A DNA stretch of 5,006 nucleotides from Akkermansiaceae bacterium (GTDB lineage: Bacteria > Verrucomicrobiota > Verrucomicrobiia > Verrucomicrobiales > Akkermansiaceae), in NCBI GenBank assembly GCA_011524615.1, contig WTJZ01000213.1, forward strand, positions 1,666 through 6,671, given 5' to 3'. The notes beneath the pieces are model-generated. The model searched no databases, had not been told where the DNA came from, and saw only the letters and a list, made by a program, of their open reading frames with translations. Each line of letters begins with the position of its first letter. Positions within the stretch are counted from its first letter, which is position 1. Positions 1-5,006 of the stretch are shown piece by piece. Position numbers and translations under genes: made by a program.

Positions 1-492
1 CTCTAGTGACTCCTCTGCGAGGGTGGCGGACATGACGAGGAGCTTGAGGTCTGGGCGGGTGTCTTGCTGGAGATCGGTACAGTACCCTAGCGCGACATCT
101 GAGGCGACACGGCGCTCATGGAACTCGTCAAAGATGATGAGACCGATGCCCTCGAGCTGTGGATTCTCATTGAGGTGGCGGAGGAGAACCCCGTCGGTCA
201 GGAAGAGGATCTTAGTCTCTGCGGTGTACTTTGCCTCGAACCGGACGGAATAGCCTACGTCCTTTCCCAGAGGGACATCTAAGACAGAGGCCACTCGCTG
301 TGCTAAGAGGCGGGCGGCAAGTCGGCGCGGCTGAATAATCAGGATACGGCCTTCGATTGCGCCTGCTTGGTGCAGAATCGGGGGGATTCCAGTCGATTTA
401 CCAGAGCCTGTAGGCGCATTCAGTAAGACACGGTTGCCATCAGAGAGGGCATTAAGGATAGCATCCTGGTGCTGGTAGATCGGGAGAGACAT
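1..492 (-). CDS. hrpB: ATP-dependent helicase HrpB, N-terminal part (cut by window edge)
   Basis: This is a DEAH/RHA-family superfamily 2 helicase of the HrpB type, a presumed NTP-driven RNA helicase of the cytoplasm; the precise cellular role of HrpB is poorly defined in most bacteria. The 164 visible residues hold the first helicase lobe in order: motif I APTGSGKST (26-34), motif Ia QPRRLAAR (54-61), a TDGVLLR segment (99-105), motif II DEFHER (122-127) and motif III SAT (155-157). DEFH rather than DEAH separates HrpB from HrpA. The second RecA lobe and the C-terminal HrpB domain lie beyond base 1; the family is usually around 800 residues. The start ATG at 492 is well supported, because an in-frame TAA lies two codons upstream and motif I falls at the usual distance. 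No Shine-Dalgarno is visible. A possible small gene starts on the opposite strand only 5 bases away. Confidence 0.95.
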   Translation of the reverse strand, partial: MSLPIYQHQDAILNALSDGNRVLLNAPTGSGKSTGIPPILHQAGAIEGRILIIQPRRLAARLLAQRVASVLDVPLGKDVGYSVRFEAKYTAETKILFLTDGVLLRHLNENPQLEGIGLIIFDEFHERRVASDVALGYCTDLQQDTRPDLKLLVMSATLAEESLE

Positions 493-497
493 GCATT

Positions 498-668
498 ATG
501 GGTAGTAAAGAGACACTCTCAGCTGGTCGAGGCAAAACCCCTTATATGATGAGTGGGCAGGGGATGAACCGTCAAGATGCTAAGGCGCAGAGAAGACGTA
601 TTACCTCGCTATTAAAAGGGAGTAGGATAGTCGTAGAGGCGATGATCAGTGAGGCGAGCGCTACTTGA
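498..668 (+). CDS. candidate small protein, 56 residues, unrecognised
   Basis: An uninterrupted plus-strand reading frame runs from ATG 498 to TGA 666-668 and fills the whole gap between two minus-strand genes, overlapping the 3' end of the PH-like gene by 8 bases. A GGGAG at 482-486, 11 bases before the ATG, could serve as a weak ribosome binding site; an earlier ATG at 491 hits a stop after four codons. The product would be basic. It has a Ser/Gly/Met-rich N-terminal third, then an Arg/Lys-rich segment (NRQDAKAQRRR, about residues 24-34), then a helix-prone tail (SLLKGSRIVVEAMISEA). It has no signal peptide or convincing membrane segment. I do not recognise the family. A nucleic-acid-binding role would fit the charge but is a guess. 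Against it: the start is 5 bases from the divergent hrpB start, so both promoters would lie inside the neighbouring frames, and a frame of this length can occur by chance. Confidence 0.35.
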   Translation: MGSKETLSAGRGKTPYMMSGQGMNRQDAKAQRRRITSLLKGSRIVVEAMISEASAT

Positions 669-1125
669 TGAATTGATTAATGAAGTCGATGAGCTTGAGA
701 GCCTCTCGTTCGGAATCGAGTGTGATTTGTAAGCTACCGTTGCTGTGGAGGAGTTCTACCCCATATTTTTCAGCAGTCTGATTGTAGGACTTGACCATGA
801 TGACTCGTTTGATGTCAGAGGTGCCCACTTGCTCCTTTTGGGTGATGTAGTGTAGGAATCTGAGCTCCTTATGAACCGAGTCTTCATGGATAATGAGGCG
901 CTCTGAGGTGACTTTTGGGTAGACGAATACGCCGATGATTAGGCTGATTACTACAGCGATTGAAAATGAGAGGTTCACAATGACGAAGAATGCGATCAGA
1001 GGACAAATGAGTAAAACGAGCTGCGTCTGAAGAGGGCAGTGATGAGAGGAGCTGATGTAATAATGTTCAGATATGACTCTCGGAGGCTCTCCTTGCTTCA
1101 TAAGAAATCGGTCAATGTTGTCCAT
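661..1125 (-). CDS. small membrane protein with a PH-like C-terminal domain
   Basis: The 154-residue product has a short polar N-terminus (1-33), two closely spaced hydrophobic segments (about 35-50 and 53-69) that would form a membrane hairpin, and a soluble C-terminal part (70-154). The alternating beta-like strands, the 'ERLIIHEDSVHKELRFLHYITQ' type start split over 75-96, the S-D-I-K-R-V core (103-108) and the closing amphipathic helix (about 138-153) resemble bacterial PH-like (bPH2/YdbT-type) domains. This is a fold-level impression only; no function follows, and no catalytic motif is visible. Start choice: ATG 1125 is the first Met, and Met9 (base 1101) is an alternative. No Shine-Dalgarno precedes either. 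It lies 134 bases after the esterase and 168 before hrpB, so it probably has its own promoter. Its codons are noticeably more A+T-rich than those of ftsK. Confidence 0.75.
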   Translation of the reverse strand: MDNIDRFLMKQGEPPRVISEHYYISSSHHCPLQTQLVLLICPLIAFFVIVNLSFSIAVVISLIIGVFVYPKVTSERLIIHEDSVHKELRFLHYITQKEQVGTSDIKRVIMVKSYNQTAEKYGVELLHSNGSLQITLDSEREALKLIDFINQFIK

Positions 1126-1180
1126 GGACGAATCGTACGAAATAGGGAGGGTATGTACCAGAAAATAGCGGTTATACTAT

Positions 1181-1219
1181 GCTTCTTATACTTGTTAGAG
1201 GCATCTTATATCGTTAGAA
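1181..1219. repeat. two-unit tandem direct repeat (20 + 19 bases) upstream of the PH-like gene
   Basis: Unit 1 is GCTTCTTATACTTGTTAGAG (1181-1200) and unit 2 is GCATCTTATATCGTTAGAA (1201-1219), directly abutting. With one single-base gap they agree at 16 positions, including CTTATA and GTTAGA. On the minus strand each unit reads TCTAAC followed by TATAAG. The spacing of about two helical turns would suit side-by-side binding of a regulator on one DNA face. It lies 55-94 bases upstream of the PH-like gene's start, a plausible control position. A TATAAC (minus strand, 1171-1176) lies 17 bases from the nearer TCTAAC, but TCTAAC is a poor -35 match. Confidence 0.45.
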
Positions 1220-1232
1220 CTAGCATGAGAAA

Positions 1233-1255
1233 CATACTCAAGGTGTCTCAGTATG
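1233..1255 (-). terminator. weak hairpin just after the esterase stop, possible terminator
   Basis: CATACT (1233-1238) and AGTATG (1250-1255) form a perfect 6-base inverted repeat around an 11-base loop, starting four bases past the esterase stop codon in the minus direction and followed by TTTCTC. The stem is A+T-rich and the T run is short, so an efficient intrinsic terminator is doubtful; position is the main argument for it. Confidence 0.25.
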
Positions 1256-1259
1256 CTTG

Positions 1260-2084
1260 TTATTTCTGACAGGTCTCTTGGATCCAGTGATGGAGGAGAG
1301 AGGGCCAGGTCTCGGAGGCGCGTTTACCAGGGAGCATGCCGAACCCGTGGCCACCCTTTGGTAAGATGTGGGTCTCATAAGGGATCTTTTGTTGGGCCAG
1401 CGCTTGGGTCATCACGATCGTACTATTGGCGAAGGAGTCATCCGCTGCGACGTAGAGGAACATCGGAGGAGTATTCTCTGAGAGGGTGAGCTCAGGCGTG
1501 AGGGACTTGCCCGGGCCTTGGTCGAGGTAGGCGGGGTAGATCAGCCCGACGAAGTCTGGGCGAGCAGAGGTCGTATCTCTATCGTCTTGTGCCGGGTAGA
1601 GAGGCTGCTGGAATTGTGTGGCGAGACGAGCGGAGAGGCTGCCTCCGGCGGAGAAGCCCATAATACCAAGATGGGTGAGAGGCCATTTGGCGGAATTTGC
1701 TCGGACGAAGCGCATGGAGCGTTGGGCATCCTGTAGGGCACCCTGTTGATTACGAGGGACGCGGTAAGTGAGGACGAAGCAGGTGTAGCCTAGCTTACGG
1801 TAGTGCTCTGCGACATCGTGACCCTCCTTCTTGTCCGCGAGGTGGACGTAGCCACCGCCAGGGCAGATAATGAGGCCGATTCCGTTTGGCTTGGTCGGCT
1901 CGTAGACGTCGAGAGTCGGGTTCGTGACCTTGCCAATGCGGAGGCCATGAGGCTTCTTGACGATGACGTGTGGGGCCTTTGACTCATTTTGATCAGGGAC
2001 CTGGTGAGGCCAGATGGAAAAGGTAGATGTCGGAGTAGCACCAGCGACGAGGAGCAAGCTAAGGAGGGCTAGAATCAGGGGCAT
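1260..2084 (-). CDS. secreted alpha/beta-hydrolase esterase (acetylxylan-esterase/BD-FAE-like)
   Basis: This 274-residue serine esterase probably deacylates carbohydrate esters or similar small esters outside the cytoplasm; the substrate cannot be fixed from sequence. Residues 1-16 are a hydrophobic signal sequence with little positive charge, ending near a V-A-G-A site that signal peptidase I could cut. The fold landmarks are in order: oxyanion-hole loop CPGGGY (74-79), nucleophile elbow GFSAGG with Ser145, acid at Asp216 (AADDSFANS), and His246 in GGHGFG. Length is normal for a single-domain enzyme, and no carbohydrate-binding module is attached. This architecture is common in Planctomycetes, Verrucomicrobia and Bacteroidetes, often in polysaccharide-use loci, but no glycoside hydrolase or sulfatase lies alongside here. 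Start ATG 2084 is the only one that places the signal peptide properly. No Shine-Dalgarno is seen; instead TATTCCTATCTA ends five bases before the ATG. A peptidase activity is a less likely alternative. Confidence 0.93.
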   Translation of the reverse strand: MPLILALLSLLLVAGATPTSTFSIWPHQVPDQNESKAPHVIVKKPHGLRIGKVTNPTLDVYEPTKPNGIGLIICPGGGYVHLADKKEGHDVAEHYRKLGYTCFVLTYRVPRNQQGALQDAQRSMRFVRANSAKWPLTHLGIMGFSAGGSLSARLATQFQQPLYPAQDDRDTTSARPDFVGLIYPAYLDQGPGKSLTPELTLSENTPPMFLYVAADDSFANSTIVMTQALAQQKIPYETHILPKGGHGFGMLPGKRASETWPSLLHHWIQETCQK

Positions 2085-2089
2085 TATAC

Positions 2090-2101
2090 TAGATAGGAAT
2101 A
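2090..2101 (-). promoter_or_regulatory. 12-base leader motif TATTCCTATCTA, copy at the esterase start
   Basis: On the minus strand this motif ends five bases before the esterase ATG, separated by GTATA. An identical 12-mer abuts the ftsK ATG. The GTATAATG context also contains a TATAAT overlapping the start codon, so the motif could belong to a promoter or to the mRNA leader. The function is unknown; the exact sharing is what is seen. Confidence 0.35.
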
Positions 2102-2121
2102 CGAATTCAGGATGCGATTAT

Positions 2122-2167
2122 TGCGTAATGTGTTTTTATACAGTGCGTCAAATCTGCTCCTGCGTGA
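2122..2167. repeat. three TGCGTNA heptamers in the ftsK-esterase intergenic region
   Basis: TGCGTAA (2122-2128), TGCGTCA (2144-2150) and TGCGTGA (2161-2167) lie in the same orientation within 46 bases, 22 and 17 bases apart start to start, and a related TGCGATT begins at 2113. They lie upstream of the esterase gene. They could be regulator sites, but the motif is short and the spacing is not regular. Confidence 0.2.
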
Positions 2168-2202
2168 GGGGGGGCCTCTTCTTTTGCTATTATGTCGGCT
2201 GA

Positions 2203-4809
2203 TTAGTTCCCGTAGAAGACCTCTCTAGGACGGGCTCCATCTGCAGGGCCGATGTATCCGCGCTGTTCCATGATATCGATGATACGGGCAGCACGAGTAT
2301 ATCCGAGTCGGAGTCGGCGCTGGAGGAGGGAGGTGCTGGCCTTTTGCTCCTGTACGATGACCTCGAGGCACTTTTGAAGGAGTTCCTCGTCAGCGGAGGA
2401 GACATCATCATCTCCACCGTCACTGTCTTCACCGCCTGCGTCGATACTGTTCTGGATGGCTTCCTCGAACTGTTGGTCCGCTTGGTTCGCGCAGAACTCG
2501 ACGATTTGGTCGACCTCTTCATCTGAGACAAAGGCACCCTGCGAGCGCTCGAGCTTAGCAGAACCAGGAGGGAGGAAGAGCATGTCCCCCTTACCGACTA
2601 GCTTCTCCGCTCCACCGGTATCGAGAATGACGCGGGAGTCGATCTTAGAAGAGACTTGGAATGAGATACGGCTCGGGATGTTCGCCTTGATGATACCAGT
2701 CACGACGTCTGCACGAGGGGTCTGGGTGGCCACGATGAGGTGCATCCCCGCGGCACGCGCCTTCTGTGCGATCCTCGCGATGCAGAGTTCTACATCAGCG
2801 GGCGCGGTCTGCATGAGGTCTGCGAGCTCATCAATGATGATGACGATATATGGAAGACGGTCAGGGATCTCGTCCTCGTCGGCTTCCTCTGGGAATCCAG
2901 CGAGATCTGGATCGACCTCAGCCTCTGGTCCGAGTTCCCCGTCCTCAAAGGCGCGGGCGATGGACTCGATCTGCTCCATATCCACCTCTTCATCGATATC
3001 CTCAGGGAGTGGTTCGTCCTGAGGTGCTGGTGCTTCTTTCTCTGGGCGTTCGCGGTTGTTGAACCCGTCGAAGTTACGTACCTTACACTTGGCAAAGAGC
3101 TTATAGCGGCGTTCCATCTCATTGACACACCACTTCAGGGCTCCTACGACCTTTTGTGGATCGGTGATGACAGGTACGACGAGGTGAGGGAGGTTCGAGT
3201 AGACCTGCATCTCGACGACCTTTGGGTCGACCATGATGAAGCGGAGTTCATCAGGTCCGAACTTGTAGAGGATACTACAGATGATGGTGTTGATACAGAC
3301 AGACTTACCGGCACCAGTAGCACCAGCGACGAGACAGTGCGGCATGGCGGCGAGGTCACCGATGACGGCCTCACCATAGACATTCTTACCGAGAGCGAGC
3401 GGGATCTTACGCTTAGAGCTACGGAACTTATCATCAAGGAGGATCTCACTGAAGGGGACGAGGATACGGTTCTTGTTCGCGACCTCGATCCCGACGGTGT
3501 CCTTCCCAGGAATAGGGGCGAGGATGTTGATGGACTCAGCCTTGGTAACACGGGCGAGATCCGCCTCTAGTGCTGTGATGCGGCTCACCTTCAGCCCGAG
3601 TGATGGATAGACCTCGAATCGGGTAATGGTAGGGCCACGGGTGATGTCCCCAGGAGTGACATCGACCCCGAAGGATTTGAGCGTATCAACAATGGTACGC
3701 TGCATCTTGAGCAGTTCATCGTGATTTGTCTCTGGAGGTGGAGCAGAGGCATCATAGTCGAGTAGGTCGAAGCCGGGGAGCTCGTAGTTCTCGAACCCAT
3801 CGCCTGTGAGGCCTTCATAACCGGTGCGCTCCTTTTTCTCGAACGGCTTCACGCTCATTTGCTCCTGTGACATGATCTTCTTAGCGGTGCCATCGATGAT
3901 CTGTGGAGGAGTGGCGAGGGGGGCTGGTTCTTCGACAGCGATCTCTTCCGTGACTGGAGGGACAGCTACAGGGGGAGGGGGCTCGGCTGGTGCTTCGGGC
4001 TCTGGAGCAGGACTCTCCTCGATAGGGGGCTCCTCTGTTTCCTCGATCGTCGTGACGGGAGGGAGCTTACGTTGTCTCTTAGGAGCTGGCTCTTCTTCTG
4101 CGATGGAGGTAGAGAGTGGTGGAATGCGAGAGGGCTTTTCCTTCTTTGGCTTAGCTGGGCGGGCGCGACGTCGGTCGGCGATGTTTTGGGACGCCTTGCT
4201 GAATCCATCAGAGATCATGTCTGCGAGTCCACTGATAAACTCGAGAGGGTGCATCCCACAGAAGACGATGAGGCTGGTAATGTACCCGAGGGTGAAGACG
4301 ATGGTCGCTCCTACAGTCGCGATCAGATTCTCTAAGAAGTACTCGCCTAGGAGCTGGCCAATAATCCCTCCTGGGCTGGCGAGGAAGTTTTGCCCAGCCC
4401 AGTCAGAGAGCCATGCGTCTTGGCAGGAGAGAAGACCTGCGGCACAGGCGACTCCACAGAAGAGTCCGATGCGCATCCAGATGCTCTCGCGTTCCTTGAA
4501 GAGCAGACGCTTCACTCCGAAGATGAAGACACCTGCGACGAGCATAAAGGTAGAGGCTCCGAGCAGCTGTAACTGGACGAGTCCGAGGAAGGCTCCGAGC
4601 GGGCCAAAGATGTTCTTACGCGGGAGGATCGGGTCGACGCTAGGGGCGAAGTCCTTGAGGAACTTCATGGGAGTGAGCGGGAGGTCAGATGGAGCGTAGC
4701 TGATCGCGGCACAGAGGAGGATGATGCTGGCGACGATCATGATGATGCCTCCGACTCCGACAGGGAGTGCTACCTCGGCGGGTTTCGCTTGTTTCTTGTT
4801 TTTAGCCAT
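2203..4809 (-). CDS. ftsK: FtsK/SpoIIIE-family DNA translocase, complete, 868 residues
   Basis: This membrane-anchored ATP-driven pump moves chromosomal DNA through the closing division septum and supports dimer resolution at dif with XerCD. The N-terminal part has about four membrane segments (roughly 18-39, 71-99, 113-130, 162-185). A Pro/Glu-rich linker (about 205-365) follows, then the alpha/beta motor: ITRGPTITRFEVYP (389-402), Walker A GATGAGKS (496-503), Walker B VIIIDELADLM (656-666), and KANIPSRISFQVSSKIDSR (708-726) before LVGKGDMLF. A very acidic hinge (789-809) leads to a winged-helix gamma domain (about 806-868, with RRLRLGYTRAARIID), the part that reads DNA polarity signals in E. 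coli FtsK. The protein is somewhat longer than SpoIIIE because of the linker and a roughly 65-residue acidic insertion (586-650, 27 Asp/Glu) between the Walker motifs. The start ATG 4809 gives a basic cytoplasmic N-terminus (MAKNKKQAK). It is followed after 118 bases by the esterase. All key motor residues are intact. Confidence 0.98.
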   Translation of the reverse strand: MAKNKKQAKPAEVALPVGVGGIIMIVASIILLCAAISYAPSDLPLTPMKFLKDFAPSVDPILPRKNIFGPLGAFLGLVQLQLLGASTFMLVAGVFIFGVKRLLFKERESIWMRIGLFCGVACAAGLLSCQDAWLSDWAGQNFLASPGGIIGQLLGEYFLENLIATVGATIVFTLGYITSLIVFCGMHPLEFISGLADMISDGFSKASQNIADRRRARPAKPKKEKPSRIPPLSTSIAEEEPAPKRQRKLPPVTTIEETEEPPIEESPAPEPEAPAEPPPPVAVPPVTEEIAVEEPAPLATPPQIIDGTAKKIMSQEQMSVKPFEKKERTGYEGLTGDGFENYELPGFDLLDYDASAPPPETNHDELLKMQRTIVDTLKSFGVDVTPGDITRGPTITRFEVYPSLGLKVSRITALEADLARVTKAESINILAPIPGKDTVGIEVANKNRILVPFSEILLDDKFRSSKRKIPLALGKNVYGEAVIGDLAAMPHCLVAGATGAGKSVCINTIICSILYKFGPDELRFIMVDPKVVEMQVYSNLPHLVVPVITDPQKVVGALKWCVNEMERRYKLFAKCKVRNFDGFNNRERPEKEAPAPQDEPLPEDIDEEVDMEQIESIARAFEDGELGPEAEVDPDLAGFPEEADEDEIPDRLPYIVIIIDELADLMQTAPADVELCIARIAQKARAAGMHLIVATQTPRADVVTGIIKANIPSRISFQVSSKIDSRVILDTGGAEKLVGKGDMLFLPPGSAKLERSQGAFVSDEEVDQIVEFCANQADQQFEEAIQNSIDAGGEDSDGGDDDVSSADEELLQKCLEVIVQEQKASTSLLQRRLRLGYTRAARIIDIMEQRGYIGPADGARPREVFYGN

Positions 4810-4821
4810 TAGATAGGAATA
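4810..4821 (-). promoter_or_regulatory. 12-base leader motif TATTCCTATCTA, copy at the ftsK start
   Basis: On the minus strand this copy directly abuts the ftsK ATG and extends a pyrimidine-rich tract (CCCCTTTCTATTCC) where a Shine-Dalgarno would normally be. It is identical to the copy before the esterase at 2090-2101. A role in translation initiation without anti-SD pairing, or a promoter element, are both possible. Confidence 0.35.
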
Positions 4822-4838
4822 GAAAGGGGTAAGCTCGT

Positions 4839-4848
4839 TCTCTAGAGA
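4839..4848. other. 10-base perfect palindrome TCTCTAGAGA in the divergent spacer
   Basis: This perfect palindrome lies in the 57-base spacer between ftsK and the candidate divergent gene, 30 bases upstream of the ftsK start. It could be an operator half-pair or a chance XbaI-type palindrome; nothing else in the sequence supports a role. Confidence 0.15.
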
Positions 4849-4866
4849 GGAGTGCAGGGAGCGTTC

Positions 4867-5006
4867 ATGCCGAAAATCCTGAGATCCCTCCTTGAGGAGT
4901 ATGATAGATTCGCCATACGGTGGATCGTCCTCATTATCAAGCCTTCTTACCTAATTTTATTGTATGTCCGAACACCCAAAACGATTATTACTTATTTTTC
5001 TCAAGG
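4867..5006 (+). CDS. possible divergent membrane-protein gene, 5' part only
   Basis: From ATG 4867 the frame stays open for 46 codons to the window end. A well-placed GGGAG (4857-4861, five bases before the ATG) supports the start. The product begins MPKILRSLLEEYDRFAIRW and continues with a hydrophobic stretch (about residues 19-34, with Lys-Pro in the middle), then a basic segment; this looks like an N-terminal amphipathic helix followed by a membrane segment. I do not recognise the family. The divergent arrangement leaves only 57 bases to ftsK for two promoters, which is tight, and the last 60 bases are A+T-rich and could instead be non-coding. All three minus-strand frames in this region contain stops, so no larger competing gene is present. 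Confidence 0.4.
   Translation, partial: MPKILRSLLEEYDRFAIRWIVLIIKPSYLILLYVRTPKTIITYFSQ

Noticed and set aside
555..562. GGGCAGGG, matching the E. coli KOPS consensus GGGNAGGG read by FtsK
   Set aside because: One match in 5 kb over both strands is about what chance gives, and the polarity motif of this lineage is not known.
541..575. Minus-strand TTGACG and TATAAG upstream of hrpB as a sigma-70 promoter
   Set aside because: The two hexamers are 23 bases apart, well beyond the usual 16-19, so I do not list it.
1039..1269. Plus-strand frame of 76 codons across the PH-like gene start and upstream region
   Set aside because: It runs antisense to the 5' end of the PH-like gene and through the tandem repeat and hairpin region. 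It has no good ribosome site, and its hydrophobic end comes from A+T-rich intergenic sequence.
2166..2178. GAGG-GGGGG-CCTC inverted repeat followed by TTCTTTT as a terminator
   Set aside because: The stem is only 4 bases and the T-rich side faces the plus direction, where no gene ends. It does not serve the minus-strand ftsK.
2740..3570. Long plus-strand open frame of 276 codons opposite ftsK
   Set aside because: It lies wholly antisense to the conserved FtsK motor domain. Its translation is low-complexity, Asp/Leu/Val-rich and follows from ftsK codon bias, which avoids the triplets that would read as stops on the other strand.
3824..4699. Plus-strand open frame of 291 codons opposite the ftsK N-terminus and linker
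   Set aside because: The translation is Ser/Gly-rich, mirroring the Pro/Glu linker codons of ftsK, with no recognisable domain. The minus-strand frame is unambiguously FtsK.
1..5006. Search for CRISPR arrays, tRNA or rRNA genes, insertion sequences and attachment sites
   Set aside because: No regularly spaced repeats, cloverleaf arms, transposase motifs or terminal inverted repeats were found by eye; the window is almost fully occupied by the listed genes.

Overview
The window is a stretch of bacterial chromosome carrying mostly housekeeping-type genes, nearly all on the minus strand. The FtsK and HrpB sequences are full, orthodox family members. The style of the FtsK protein (long Pro/Glu linker, acidic insertion in the motor, an ATQTPRADVVTG motif), the CPGGGY-type secreted esterase, and the absence of Shine-Dalgarno (SD) sequences in front of the minus-strand genes suggest a member of the Verrucomicrobiota (PVC group). 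That placement rests on recalled family resemblance, not on a search, and is only moderately secure. Base composition is moderate: visibly more G+C in ftsK, lower around 660-1260 and at the right edge.

Layout, left to right. 1-492 (minus) is the N-terminal 164 codons of an HrpB-type DEAH/DEFH-box helicase, cut by the window edge. 498-668 (plus) is an uninterrupted 56-codon ORF that exactly fills the gap between hrpB and the next gene; it is a candidate small gene. 661-1125 (minus) is a small protein with a membrane hairpin followed by a soluble domain that looks PH-like. 1126-1259 is intergenic, with a two-unit tandem repeat and a weak hairpin just after the esterase stop. 1260-2084 (minus) is a secreted alpha/beta-hydrolase esterase with a visible Ser-Asp-His triad. 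2085-2202 is intergenic. 2203-4809 (minus) is a complete 868-residue FtsK/SpoIIIE DNA translocase. 4810-4866 is a short spacer. 4867-5006 (plus) is the possible start of a divergent membrane-protein gene running off the right edge. There is no gene-free stretch over 300 bases.

The four minus-strand genes are spaced 118, 134 and 168 bases apart, so they are probably separate transcription units or a loose cluster rather than a tight operon. Their functions (chromosome translocation, carbohydrate-ester hydrolysis, unknown membrane role, RNA helicase) do not form an obvious pathway.

I do not see a new defence, mobile or biosynthetic system. The signals most worth a second look are: the small ORF at 498-668; a 12-base motif (TATTCCTATCTA) just before the start codons of both ftsK and the esterase; a 20/19-base tandem repeat upstream of the PH-like gene; and a strongly acidic insertion inside the FtsK motor domain.
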